Of a DNA stretch of 64,000 nucleotides, positions 7,901 to 16,105 are shown piece by piece (positions within the stretch are counted from its first letter, which is position 1; each line of letters begins with the position of its first letter). The DNA lies in the NCBI RefSeq assembly GCF_004217135.1, contig NZ_SHKK01000001.1:2604001-2668000 (forward strand). Direction: 5' to 3'. The notes below the pieces were generated by a model, which was given only the letters and a program-made list of their open reading frames with translations, had not been told where the DNA came from and did no database searches. This DNA is from Micromonospora violae. Its GTDB lineage: Bacteria > Actinomycetota > Actinomycetes > Mycobacteriales > Micromonosporaceae. A program made the translations under genes and the position numbers.

Positions 7901-10443
7901 TCGTGGTCGCCGAACGCGCCGACTCGAGCGTGGTCTCCGCCGCGGTGAGCTTCGACGCGCTGGGCAACGCCCTGTCGGGGTTGGCCGAGCTGGCCACCGG
8001 CGAGGACGCCGTGGACGCCGACATCTACCTCGGCTGGGAGAACCAGCCGGAGGACTTCGACGCGATGGCGGCCGCGCTGGCCGAGGTCATCGCCGCGCAC
8101 CCGCTGCCGCCCCAGGTCCGCCGGGTGACCACCACCGTCGCGGGTCGCGGCGGGGCGGTGATGCACCACCACTTCACCTTCCGCCCGTCGGGCGCGCAGT
8201 TGACCGAGGACCGGCTGATCCGCGGGCTGCACCCGTACATCGCGCAGCGGATGCAGCTGGAGCGACTGCACAAGTTCGACCTGACCCGGCTGCCGTCGTC
8301 GGACGAGGAGGTCTACCTCTTCCAGTGTGTGGCGCGGGAGAACCGGTCCGACGAGCGCCTCGTGGCGTTCGCGCAGGTGCGGGACCTGACCGAGCTTCGG
8401 GAGCAGGACGGCCGTCTGGTCGCGCTGCCGACGACCGAGGGCGTCATCGCCGCCTGCCTCGACTCGATCCGCCGCGCCCAGTCGCTGCGGCCGTCCAAGA
8501 CGCGCTTCAACACCAACCGGATCGTGGTCTACGTGTGGCCGCCGAGCGAGCTGACCCGCGAGGAGATGGAGATGATCGCCGGGCGGGTCCGTCCGACGAC
8601 CGCGGGCGCCGGCCTGGAGGAGATCCTCTTCATCGCGCGGCAGCGCGACCGCCGGACCGGCGAGCTGACCAGGATCGCCGTACGGATCTCGTTCGACGCT
8701 GCGGGTGGTGCCGAGCTGGCCGTCGGGGAGCCGCCGGTCGAGCCGATCGAGCCGCTCGACGAGTACCGGCTCAAGGTGCTGCGGGCAAGCAGCCGCAACA
8801 CCGTCTACCCGTACGAGCTGACCGGCCGGCTCGGTGACTTCGTCGAGCACGACCTCGACGACCACCACGTGCTGGTGCCGGTGGACCGGCCCAAGGGGCG
8901 CAACAGCGCCGCCATCGTGGCCGGGGTGGTCAGCACCCCGACCGAGCGCTACCCGCAGGGTGTCACCCGGGTGGTGCTGCTCGGCGACCCGACCAAGTCG
9001 CTGGGCGCCCTGTCGGAGCCGGAGTGCCGGCGGGTGATCGCCGCGCTGGACCTGGCCGAGCGGATGCAGGTGCCGCTGGAGTGGTGGGCGCTGTCCGCCG
9101 GCGCCCGGATCTCGATGACCTCCGGTACGGAGAACATGGACTGGGTGGCCGCGGCGCTCAAGCGGATCGTCGAGTTCACCCAGGCCGGCGGTGAGATCAA
9201 CATCGTCGTCGCGGGCATCAACGTGGGCGCGCAGCCGTACTGGAACGCCGAGGCGACGATGCTCATGCACACCAAGGGCATCCTGGTGATGACGCCGGAC
9301 TCGGCGATGGTGCTCACCGGTAAGCAGTCGCTCGACTTCTCCGGTGGTGTGTCGGCTGAGGACAACTTCGGCATCGGCGGCTACGACCGGGTGATGGGGC
9401 CGAACGGGCAGGCGCAGTACTGGGCGCCGAACCTGACGGCCGCACGGGACGTGGTGATGGCGCACTACGACCACACGTACGTCGCACCCGGCGAGGACGC
9501 GCCGCGACGGGCGGTCACCACCGACCCGGCCGACCGCGACATCTCCGACTTCCCGCACGACGTGGCGGGCAGCGCCTTCGCCACCGTCGGGGAGATCTTC
9601 TCCACCGAGGCCAACCCGGACCGCAAGAAGCCGTTCGACATCCGTACGGTGATGCGGGCCCTGTCCGACCAGGACCACCCGGTGCTGGAGCGCTGGGCCG
9701 GTATGGCGGACGCGGACACCGCGGTCGTGCAGGACGTCCACCTCGGTGGCATCCCGATCTGCCTGCTCGGCATCGAGTCCCGGTCGGTGCCGCGCCACGG
9801 CTTCCCGCCCACCGACGGTCCGGACACCTACACCGCGGGCACGCTGTTCCCGCGCTCGTCGAAGAAGGCCGCGCGGGCGATCAACGCGGCCAGCGGCAAC
9901 CGGCCGCTCGTCGTGCTGGCAAACCTGTCCGGCTTCGACGGCTCACCGGAGTCGATGCGCAAGCTGCAACTGGAGTACGGCGCCGAGATCGGCCGGGCGA
10001 TCGTGAACTTCCGTGGGCCCATCGTCTTCTGCGTGATCTCGCGCTACCACGGCGGGGCGTTCGTGGTGTTCTCGAAGGCGCTGAACCCGAACATGACGGT
10101 GCTGGCGCTGGAGGGCTCGTTCGCCTCGGTGCTCGGTGGCGCGCCCGCCGCCGCGGTGGTGTTCACCGCCGACGTCAACGCCCGTACGGCCGCCGACCCG
10201 CGGGTGCGGGACCTGGAGGCCCGCGCCGCCGCCGCGACCGGCACCGAGCGCGCCGCGCTGACGGCGGAGCTCGACGAGCAGCGCTCCTCGGTACGGGCGG
10301 AGAAGCTCAGCGAGGTGGCCGCGGAGTTCGACCGGGTGCACAACATCCACCGCGCCGTCGAGGTCGGTTCGGTGGACGCCGTCATCCGCGCCTCCGAGCT
10401 GCGTCCGCGCATCATCGAGGCCATCGAGGCCCGCCTGGCCTAG
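4984..10443 (+). CDS. Giant single-chain biotin-dependent acyl-CoA carboxylase (BC-BCCP-central-CT)
   Basis: An 1819-residue multidomain carboxylase starting at GTG 4984 (AAGGGG upstream). Order: biotin carboxylase from residue 1 with the ATP-grasp glycine-rich loop ATAGGGGRG near 163-171 and EVNTRLQVEHP near 297; a biotin-carboxyl-carrier domain with the biotinylation motif EAMKM at 618-622 (biotinyl Lys621); a long central helical region of about 550 residues; then a carboxyltransferase domain from about 1260 to the end (crotonase-type N- and C-halves, with YHGGAFVVFS and GSFASVLGGAPAAAVVF in the second). The reaction is ATP- and bicarbonate-dependent carboxylation of an acyl-CoA. Most bacterial ACC/PCC enzymes are split into subunits; this layout resembles eukaryotic ACC. 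The acyl-CoA substrate cannot be told from sequence by eye. Confidence 0.9.
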   Translation: MFNRVAIVNRGEAAMRLIHAVRELAAETGIQLETVALYTDVDRNATFVREADIAYDLGPASARPYLNLAVLERALTETGADAAWVGWGFVAEDPAFAELCEKIGVTFVGPSADAMRQLGDKIGSKLIAEKVGVPVAPWSRGAVETLAAAQSAAAEIGYPLMLKATAGGGGRGIRVIRNEAELVDAYERTSQEAARAFGSGIVFLERLVTGARHVEVQVIADGQGTAWALGVRDCSVQRRNQKVIEESASPVLDPAQAAELKASAERLAVAVGYRGAATVEFLYHPGDRLFAFLEVNTRLQVEHPITELTTGFDLVKAQLHVASGGRLEGAPPAERGHAIEARLNAEDPDRDFAPSPGRIARLDLPSGPGIRVDTGVSEGDTIPADFDSMIAKIIAYGRDRDEALGKLRRAMANTTVIIEGGATNKSFVLDLLDQPEVIDASADTGWIDRVRAEGRLVTHRHSAVALAAAAIEAYEEEERVERQRLLSTAAGGRPQVQHASGRPLDLKLRGVGYRTRVARVGAHRFRVGIETGPVVRTADVELDRFDRHTGQIVVNGIRYRLLTGTYGPTHLVEVDGVTHRVSRDEGGVLRSPMPALVVATPLEVGAEVEAGAPVLVLEAMKMETVLRAPFKARLKECAVSVGSQVEAGAPLLRLEPLADDSDAAEDVTATAAVELDLPTSADELSADERSRRGQEDLRGLLLGFDVDPHDDRRVLDGYLTARRAATDAGHRPLAAELDLLTVFADLSELSRNRPTGEDGGAHVHSAREYFHTYLQSLDVERAGLPDAFQARLAKALGHYGVTDLDRSPGLEAAVFRIFLAQQRASADATVVATLLRAWLRETPPDETLREPAGLALERLIAATQVRFPVVADLARGVVFAWFAQPLLRRNRARVYAEVRGHLRHLDAHPDSPDRAERIAEMVRSTEPLVRLLGQRLVRDHLDNAVMLEVLTRRYYGNRALTSVRTRDVAGCTFVVAERADSSVVSAAVSFDALGNALSGLAELATGEDAVDADIYLGWENQPEDFDAMAAALAEVIAAHPLPPQVRRVTTTVAGRGGAVMHHHFTFRPSGAQLTEDRLIRGLHPYIAQRMQLERLHKFDLTRLPSSDEEVYLFQCVARENRSDERLVAFAQVRDLTELREQDGRLVALPTTEGVIAACLDSIRRAQSLRPSKTRFNTNRIVVYVWPPSELTREEMEMIAGRVRPTTAGAGLEEILFIARQRDRRTGELTRIAVRISFDAAGGAELAVGEPPVEPIEPLDEYRLKVLRASSRNTVYPYELTGRLGDFVEHDLDDHHVLVPVDRPKGRNSAAIVAGVVSTPTERYPQGVTRVVLLGDPTKSLGALSEPECRRVIAALDLAERMQVPLEWWALSAGARISMTSGTENMDWVAAALKRIVEFTQAGGEINIVVAGINVGAQPYWNAEATMLMHTKGILVMTPDSAMVLTGKQSLDFSGGVSAEDNFGIGGYDRVMGPNGQAQYWAPNLTAARDVVMAHYDHTYVAPGEDAPRRAVTTDPADRDISDFPHDVAGSAFATVGEIFSTEANPDRKKPFDIRTVMRALSDQDHPVLERWAGMADADTAVVQDVHLGGIPICLLGIESRSVPRHGFPPTDGPDTYTAGTLFPRSSKKAARAINAASGNRPLVVLANLSGFDGSPESMRKLQLEYGAEIGRAIVNFRGPIVFCVISRYHGGAFVVFSKALNPNMTVLALEGSFASVLGGAPAAAVVFTADVNARTAADPRVRDLEARAAAATGTERAALTAELDEQRSSVRAEKLSEVAAEFDRVHNIHRAVEVGSVDAVIRASELRPRIIEAIEARLA

Positions 10444-10464
10444 AACGACGCGGTACGCCCGTCC

Positions 10465-10507
10465 AACGGTCAGCACCACCGGTCGTCGATCGGTGGTGCT
10501 GACCGTT
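10465..10507. terminator. Bidirectional hairpin terminator
   Basis: A 17-bp perfect stem (10465-10481 with 10491-10507) and a 9-base loop in the gap between the convergent carboxylase and sigma-factor genes. Confidence 0.75.
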
Positions 10508-10510
10508 TGG

Positions 10511-11125
10511 TCAGCCGGTTCGTCGCTCGTGGCTCAGGTCGCTGTCGGCCTGCCAGGCGGCGACGAGATCCTCGCGGGCGCGGGCGACCCGGGAACGGAT
10601 CGTGCCGACGGGGCACTGGCAGACGTCGGCGGCCTCGGCGTAGGAGAGGCCGAGCACCTGGGTGGCGACGAACGCCTCGCGGCGCTCCGGGCTCAGGCCG
10701 GCGATCAACTGGTGCAGGGTCACGCCCTCGTCGGCACCGGCGGTGATCGCGCCGGCGGCCTCGGCCGCCGTCTGCCAGTCCGATACCGACGCCGTCCTCG
10801 GCCGGGCCACCGCCGCCCGGACGTGGTCCACGGCAACGCGCCGGGCGATCGTGAACACCCAGGTACGCGCCGACGAGCGGCCGGCGAAGCCGGGCAGGTT
10901 GCGAACTGCCCGCAGGAACGTCTCCTGGGTCAGGTCGTCGGCCTCGCCGGGCCCGGCCAGGTGGGACAGGAACCGCCAGACCTGGTCCTGGAGTGCCCGG
11001 ATGAACGCCGTGGCGGCCTGCCGGTCGCCCTGGCCCGCCTCCCGCGCCCACCGGGTCACCTGATCGTCGTCAGCGACGCCGGTCCGCACCGACCACCGTC
11101 CTGCGTGCCACGGGCGCTCCTTCAT
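10511..11125 (-). CDS. sigC: ECF-type RNA polymerase sigma factor, SigC-like
   Basis: 204 residues from ATG 11125; GTG 11089 (12 codons later) is an equally possible start, and neither has a strong ribosome-binding site. Sigma region 2 carries ADDLTQETFLRAV and SSARTWVFTIARRVAVDHVR; sigma region 4 carries LSYAEAADVCQCPVGTIRSRVARAREDL. Both blocks closely resemble Mycobacterium tuberculosis SigC, including the cysteine-containing turn of region 4. No anti-sigma gene is adjacent, as for mycobacterial sigC. The gene is 202 bases downstream of gluconokinase on the same strand and is probably transcribed separately. Confidence 0.8.
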   Translation of the reverse strand: MKERPWHAGRWSVRTGVADDDQVTRWAREAGQGDRQAATAFIRALQDQVWRFLSHLAGPGEADDLTQETFLRAVRNLPGFAGRSSARTWVFTIARRVAVDHVRAAVARPRTASVSDWQTAAEAAGAITAGADEGVTLHQLIAGLSPERREAFVATQVLGLSYAEAADVCQCPVGTIRSRVARAREDLVAAWQADSDLSHERRTG

Positions 11126-11327
11126 GCCGAGATGCCGTCGTCGGAACGCCGCCGGTCGGCCGCGCACTCTGGTGGTCGCCTGACAGTCCGGAAAAGTTCC
11201 CGAGGTTCCCACGTTCGACTGATCTCGGGTATGTCCGAGGTGACGGGAACCGGGCCCCTTCCGCCTCCGGCAGGGTCCGCACCCACTCGGTCGCGCCGAC
11301 GAGGTCGAGCGCGGTGGTGATCTCGGA

Positions 11328-11858
11328 TCAGGGCAGGCCGAGCCCCTTGACGGCCGCCGCGACCAGGGCTTCCGGGGCCAACGAGACATCGAGGACGAGC
11401 ACCGACTCGTCCGGCCCGGCCGGTTCCAGCGTGGCGAGCTGGGACTCCAACAGACTCGCCGGCATGTAGTGCCCCTCGCGTCGGGCCAACCGGGCTCGGA
11501 TGACCTCCGCCGGCCCGTCCAGGTGCACGAAGTCCACCTGCGGCGCGCCCTGGCGGAGCACGTCCCGGTACGACCGCCGCAACGCGGAGCAGGCCAGCAC
11601 CGTCGACCGGCCCTCCGCGCCGCGATCGGCGATCCACGCGGCGATGTCCCGCAACCAGGGCCAGCGGGTGGTGTCGTCCAGCGGTACGCCGGAGCGCATC
11701 CGCGCCACGTTCGCCGGGGAGTGGAACTCGTCCGCCTCGGCGAACGTCAGCCCGGTCGCCGCGCTGATCCCGCGCGCCACCGTGGTCTTGCCGGCCCCGG
11801 AGACGCCCATCACCACGACGTGCCGGGTGGGCCCGGCGGCGCTGCGCTCACCAGTCAT
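11328..11858 (-). CDS. gntK: Gluconokinase
   Basis: 176 residues, the usual length for the GntK family. It phosphorylates D-gluconate to 6-phosphogluconate. The P-loop is GVSGAGKTT (about 18-26); the family motifs [16 protein letters not shown] (about 39-54), DDTTRWPWL and [10 protein letters not shown] are all present, as is the [12 protein letters not shown] substrate/lid segment. Its start overlaps the end of the manD gene by 11 bases, so the two are translationally coupled as the last genes of the sugar-acid operon. Confidence 0.9.
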   Translation of the reverse strand: MTGERSAAGPTRHVVVMGVSGAGKTTVARGISAATGLTFAEADEFHSPANVARMRSGVPLDDTTRWPWLRDIAAWIADRGAEGRSTVLACSALRRSYRDVLRQGAPQVDFVHLDGPAEVIRARLARREGHYMPASLLESQLATLEPAGPDESVLVLDVSLAPEALVAAAVKGLGLP

Positions 11859-13077
11859 GAACCGTGCCGTCCTTGAGCCGGTTGAACGGCAGGTACGCCG
11901 GCTCGTACGGGAACCGCGCCGCCGCCTCCTCGTCGAGCTCCACCCCGAGCCCCGGCTGGTCGCCCGGGTGCAGGTAGCCGTCGGTGAAGGTGAACGACTG
12001 CCGGAACACCTCGTTGGCCAGCGGGGTGTGCTTCATGTACTCCTGGATGCCGAAGTTGTGGATGGCCAGGTCCAGGTGCAGCGCCGCGGCCATCCCCACC
12101 GGGGAGATGTCGGTGGGGCCGTGGATGCCGGACTTGATCTGGTACTGGGCGGCGAAGTCGAGCAGTTTGCGCATGGCGGTGATGCCGCCGGTGTGGGTGA
12201 CCGCCGACCGGACGTAGTCGATCAGCTGCTCCCGGATCAGGGTCTGGTAGTCCCACACCGTGTTGAATACCTCGCCGATGGCCAGCGGGGTGGTGGTGTG
12301 CTGGCGGACCAGCCGCAGCGCCTCCTGGTTCTCCGCCGGGGTGCAGTCCTCCAGCCAGAACAGGTCGTACGGTTCGAGGGCCTTGCCGAGCTTGGCGGCC
12401 TGGATCGGCGTCATCCGGTGGTGACCGTCGTGCAGCAGCGGCAACTCCGGGCCGAACTCGTTGCGTACCGCCTCGAAGACCGACGGCAGGTGGCGCAGGT
12501 ACGCGCGGGTGTCCCAGTCCTCCTCGGCGGGCAGCGGGGTGCGCTGGGCGGGTTCGTAGTCGTAGCGCTGGCCGGTGGCGCTGGGCTGTGCGGCCACGCC
12601 GTAGACCGCGTTGATGCCCGGCACCGAGGTCTGCACCCGGATCGACCGGAAGCCCTCGTCGAGGTGGCGGCGGATCGAGTCGAACAGCTCGGGGAGGTCG
12701 CGCCCGGACGCGTGCCCGTACGCCATGATGCCGGTGCGGGACGCGCCGCCCAGCAGTTGGTACAGCGGCATGCCGGCGGCCTTGGCCTTGATGTCCCAGA
12801 GCGCGACGTCCACCGCGGCGATGGCCGCCATGGTGACCGGGCCGCGCCGCCAGTACGCCGAGCGGTACAGGAACTGCCAGGTGTCCTCGATCCGGTGCGC
12901 GTCGCGCCCCATCAGCAGCGGGGCGACGTGGTCGCGCAGGTACGAGGCGACGGAGAGTTCGCGGCCGTTGAGCGTGGCGTCGCCCAGGCCGGTGATGCCG
13001 TCGTCGGTGGTGATCTTCAGGGTGACGAAGTTCCGGTCGGGGCTGGACACGATGATGTCTGCTGCGACGATCTTCAC
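11848..13077 (-). CDS. manD: D-mannonate dehydratase, enolase superfamily (ManD)
   Basis: 409 residues. ManD dehydrates D-mannonate (some members also D-gluconate or altronate) to 2-keto-3-deoxy-D-gluconate using Mg2+. Visible active-site blocks: YGHASG, the first metal-ligand motif [25 protein letters not shown], and [16 protein letters not shown] followed by [11 protein letters not shown] near the C-terminus, all typical of ManD rather than other enolase-superfamily dehydratases. Family members differ widely in efficiency, so the true substrate could be another sugar acid. It lies 31 bases after dgoD and overlaps gntK. Confidence 0.88.
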   Translation of the reverse strand: MKIVAADIIVSSPDRNFVTLKITTDDGITGLGDATLNGRELSVASYLRDHVAPLLMGRDAHRIEDTWQFLYRSAYWRRGPVTMAAIAAVDVALWDIKAKAAGMPLYQLLGGASRTGIMAYGHASGRDLPELFDSIRRHLDEGFRSIRVQTSVPGINAVYGVAAQPSATGQRYDYEPAQRTPLPAEEDWDTRAYLRHLPSVFEAVRNEFGPELPLLHDGHHRMTPIQAAKLGKALEPYDLFWLEDCTPAENQEALRLVRQHTTTPLAIGEVFNTVWDYQTLIREQLIDYVRSAVTHTGGITAMRKLLDFAAQYQIKSGIHGPTDISPVGMAAALHLDLAIHNFGIQEYMKHTPLANEVFRQSFTFTDGYLHPGDQPGLGVELDEEAAARFPYEPAYLPFNRLKDGTVHDW

Positions 13078-13108
13078 GGGGTGCCTTTCGTTCTTACCGG
13101 TCGGGGTC

Positions 13109-14257
13109 TCACCACTCCGCGTAGGAGCCGTCGGGGTGCCGCCAGGTCGGGCTGCGCCAGGCGTGTCCGCGCTTGTCCGCGGTCCGCACCGCGTGTTCGT
13201 CGATCTCGATGCCGAGCCCGGGCGCGGTCAGCCGGGGCACATACCCGTCGACGAAGGTCAGCGGCATCTGGTCGAGGCAGTAGTCGAGCACCTCGGCCCC
13301 CTGGTTGTAGTGGATGCCGATGCTCTGTTCCTGGATCAGGAAGTTGGGTGTGGCGAAGCCGACCTGGAGGCAGGCGGCGAGGGCGATCGGCCCGAGCGGG
13401 CAGTGCGGAGCGAGCTGCACGTCGTACACCTCGGCCAGCGTGGCTATCTTGCGGACCTCGGTGATGCCGCCGGCGTGCGCGAGGTCCGGTTGGGCCACCG
13501 CGATGCCGGCCTGCAACACGGGTAGGAACTCCTGCCGGTTGTAGAGCCGCTCCCCGGTCGAGATGGGAGTGGTGGTGCAGCGCACGACGTCACCGATCAG
13601 GTGCGAGTTCTCCGGCACGACCGGTTCTTCCAGGAAGAACGGCCGGTACGGCTCCAGCAGCGGGGCGACCCGCCGGACGTTGGCGAGGGTGAACCGACCG
13701 TGGAAGTCGACCGCGACGTCACGGTCGTCGCCGAGGACCTCCCGGGCGGCGGCCACCCGCTGCACCACCGCGTCGAGGTCGGCGACCGAGGCGAGCGCGC
13801 CCATCCGTCCGGAGGCGTTCATCTTCACCGCCGTCAGGCCCGCCTCGACCCGGGCGGCGATCTGATCGCGGATCTCGGCGGGTTCGTCGCCGCCGACCCA
13901 GCCGTAGACCCGGATCCGGTCGCGGACCGGCCCGCCGAGCAGTTGGTGCACGGGGGCGCCGTAGTGCTTGCCGGCGATGTCCCAGAGCGCCTGGTCCAGG
14001 CCGGACACCGCGCTGGCCAGGATCGGGCCGCCCCGGTAGAAGGACCCCTTGGTCAGCACCTGCCAGTGGTCCTCGATGCGCAGCGCGTCGCGACCCGTGA
14101 GCAGCTCGCTGAGCTGGTGGACGGCGGTGCGTACGGTCTCGGACTGCCCCTCGCAGGTAGCCTCGCCCCAGCCGACGATGCCGGACTCCGTCTCGATCCG
14201 GACGAAGAGCCAGCGGGGCGCGACCAGGAAGGTCTCCACCTTGGCGATGGTCGTCAT
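13109..14257 (-). CDS. dgoD: D-galactonate dehydratase
   Basis: 382 residues, the same length as E. coli DgoD. It dehydrates D-galactonate to 2-keto-3-deoxy-D-galactonate in the DeLey-Doudoroff pathway. Catalytic blocks: VAVDFHGRF (Asp metal ligand and catalytic His), FLEEPV, STGERL (metal-ligand Glu residues), [12 protein letters not shown], and [16 protein letters not shown] (catalytic His). ATG 14257 has an AAGGG motif upstream and lies 7 bases after the upstream permease stop; an in-frame ATG at 14281 would lack this signal. No KDPGal kinase or aldolase is in the window, so the next steps must be encoded elsewhere. Confidence 0.92.
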   Translation of the reverse strand: MTTIAKVETFLVAPRWLFVRIETESGIVGWGEATCEGQSETVRTAVHQLSELLTGRDALRIEDHWQVLTKGSFYRGGPILASAVSGLDQALWDIAGKHYGAPVHQLLGGPVRDRIRVYGWVGGDEPAEIRDQIAARVEAGLTAVKMNASGRMGALASVADLDAVVQRVAAAREVLGDDRDVAVDFHGRFTLANVRRVAPLLEPYRPFFLEEPVVPENSHLIGDVVRCTTTPISTGERLYNRQEFLPVLQAGIAVAQPDLAHAGGITEVRKIATLAEVYDVQLAPHCPLGPIALAACLQVGFATPNFLIQEQSIGIHYNQGAEVLDYCLDQMPLTFVDGYVPRLTAPGLGIEIDEHAVRTADKRGHAWRSPTWRHPDGSYAEW

Positions 14258-14264
14258 GACGCGG

Positions 14265-15080
14265 TCAGCCCTTCGTGGCACCGGCGGTAAGGCCGGAGAC
14301 GACGTACTTCTGCACGAACAGGGCGATCAGCATGATCGGCAGGGTGACCACGGTCGCGGCGGCCATCAGGCCGCCCCAGTCGATGCTGGCGTAGCCGACG
14401 AAGTCGAAGATCGCGACGGGGAGCGTCTTCGTGTCGGAACCGGAGAGCACCAGGGCGAACATGAAGTTGTTCCAGGAGAAGATGAAGGAGAGGATGCCGG
14501 CCGTCGCGACGCCGGGCACCGACAGTGGGAGGGTGATCCGCCGGAACGCGCCGATGTGGGTCAGCCCGTCGACGAGTGCCGCCTCTTCCAACTCGGCCGG
14601 CAGGCCGTCGAAGTAGCCCATCATGATGTAGACGATCAGCGGCAGCGACACGAACATGTGGCTCAGGATCAGCACGGTGAAGCCGCCGACCATCTTCAGG
14701 TTCGAGAAGACGTAGTACCAGGGCACGAGGAGCGAGACGCCGGGGATCACCCGGGCCATGAGCACGACGAGCGCGGACTTCTTCATGCTGAACCGGCTCA
14801 TCGAGTACGCGGCGGGGACGCCGAGCAGGAGCGAGAGCGTGGTGGCCGCGAACGCCACCCAGAGGCTGTTGCCGATGAACTCGAGGTAGTTCGCCTGCTG
14901 CAGGACGGTCTCGTAGTTCTTCAGACTGGGCGTGAAGGTGAACGCCTTGGCGGTGTCGTAGATGTCCACGTTGGTCTTGAACGACGCGGTGATCATCCAG
15001 AGCAGTGGTGCCATCAGCGCGAACACCACGACGACGAGAGCCGACGTGCGGAACACCCGGAACGGCTTGCTCGGCTTCAT
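14265..15080 (-). CDS. Carbohydrate ABC transporter permease (MalG-like)
   Basis: 271 residues with six predicted membrane helices. The inner-membrane-protein loop EEAALVDGLTHIGAFRRITLP (EAA motif, about residue 175-195) docks on the ATPase. ATG 15080 is supported by AAGGGG 9 bases upstream and overlaps the stop of the preceding permease gene (ATGA). It forms a heterodimeric channel with the product of the adjacent gene. No ATPase gene is in the operon, as is usual for actinobacterial sugar importers that share a common MsiK-type ATPase. Confidence 0.9.
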   Translation of the reverse strand: MKPSKPFRVFRTSALVVVVFALMAPLLWMITASFKTNVDIYDTAKAFTFTPSLKNYETVLQQANYLEFIGNSLWVAFAATTLSLLLGVPAAYSMSRFSMKKSALVVLMARVIPGVSLLVPWYYVFSNLKMVGGFTVLILSHMFVSLPLIVYIMMGYFDGLPAELEEAALVDGLTHIGAFRRITLPLSVPGVATAGILSFIFSWNNFMFALVLSGSDTKTLPVAIFDFVGYASIDWGGLMAAATVVTLPIMLIALFVQKYVVSGLTAGATKG

Positions 15081-16030
15081 CGGCCCAGCCCCTTCTTGCG
15101 GTACGTGAGGGCCCACATCACCCCGATGATGATCAGGAAGAAGATGATGAGGACGGTCGACGAGACGCCGTAGTCGTTGTAGTCGAAGCTGAGGCCGTAC
15201 GCGTACACGTTGAGGGTCTCGACCTCATGGAAGGACCCGCCGCCGCGCCCCTTGGTGGCGTAGAGGATGTCGAACGTCTTCAGCGCGTCGATGCCGCGCA
15301 GCAGGATGGCGACGATCACCGTGGGCATCAGCAGCGGGAGGGTGACGTGCCGGAACCGCTGCCAGCTGCTGGCACCGTCAATCCGGGCCGCCTCCTGGGG
15401 CTCGTCGGAGAGCGAGGTGAGCCCGGCCAGCAGGATCAACACGACCATCGGTGTCCACTGCCAGATGTCGATGAACATCGTCGTCGGCAGGGCCGAGTGC
15501 TGACCGGCCAGCCAGGGCTGGGGGCCGATCCCGATCCAGCCGAGCAGTTGGTTCGCCATCCCGATGTTGGGATCGAAGATCAGGCGCCACATCATGCCGA
15601 CCGCCACCGGGGTGGCCACCAGCGGCAGGAGGATCGCGACGCGGACCCACTTCTCACCGCGGAACGGCCGCCACAGCAGCAGGGCGATCGCCATACCGAG
15701 GACGACCTCGAAGAACAGCACGACGCCGGTGAACAGCACCGTACGCCAGACCGCCGGCCAGAACCGGTCGGTGTCGGTGAGCACGTCGAGGTAGTTCTGG
15801 ACGCCGATGAACTCGGATTCGGCACGCACCGAACCCTCGGCGTCGGTCAGGCTCAGGTACCCGGTCCACGCCACCGGAAAGATGATCAGCACGGCGACGA
15901 ACGCCATGGCGGGTGCCGCGAAGAGCCACTTGCGGTGGTGGTTGGCCCATCGCGACCAGGCCGACGTCGTATCCAGGGGCGCCGCGGGGGCCTCGGGCGA
16001 ATCGGTACGGGGGGTGCGAACGGCTGACAT
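15077..16030 (-). CDS. Carbohydrate ABC transporter permease (MalF-like)
   Basis: 317 residues, six predicted membrane helices after a cytoplasmic N-terminus of about 35 residues. The EAA loop reads EPQEAARIDGASSWQRFRHVTLP. It pairs with the downstream MalG-like permease, whose start codon overlaps its stop. It lies 75 bases after the binding-protein gene, with a GC-rich hairpin in between. Confidence 0.9.
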   Translation of the reverse strand: MSAVRTPRTDSPEAPAAPLDTTSAWSRWANHHRKWLFAAPAMAFVAVLIIFPVAWTGYLSLTDAEGSVRAESEFIGVQNYLDVLTDTDRFWPAVWRTVLFTGVVLFFEVVLGMAIALLLWRPFRGEKWVRVAILLPLVATPVAVGMMWRLIFDPNIGMANQLLGWIGIGPQPWLAGQHSALPTTMFIDIWQWTPMVVLILLAGLTSLSDEPQEAARIDGASSWQRFRHVTLPLLMPTVIVAILLRGIDALKTFDILYATKGRGGGSFHEVETLNVYAYGLSFDYNDYGVSSTVLIIFFLIIIGVMWALTYRKKGLGR

Positions 16031-16066
16031 TGAGATCTCCGGGTTGGAGGGGTCAGGTCCCGGCGA

Positions 16067-16094
16067 GGCGGCGGAGCCGGTCGGCCCCGCCGCC
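16067..16094 (-). terminator. Intercistronic hairpin between binding-protein and permease genes
   Basis: An 8-bp stem (16067-16074 with 16087-16094) continues, after one mismatch, into 3 further pairs. Such hairpins commonly stabilise the upstream message or attenuate transcription so that binding protein is made in excess over permeases. That role is inferred from position. Confidence 0.45.
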
Positions 16095-16105
16095 CAACAC
16101 GTGGG

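Noticed and set aside
5164..9798. A 1544-codon open frame on the minus strand opposite the carboxylase gene
   Set aside because: It is composed almost entirely of Arg/Gly/Asp/Val/His typical of antisense frames in GC-rich genes, has no recognisable domain, and the sense strand encodes a clear carboxylase.
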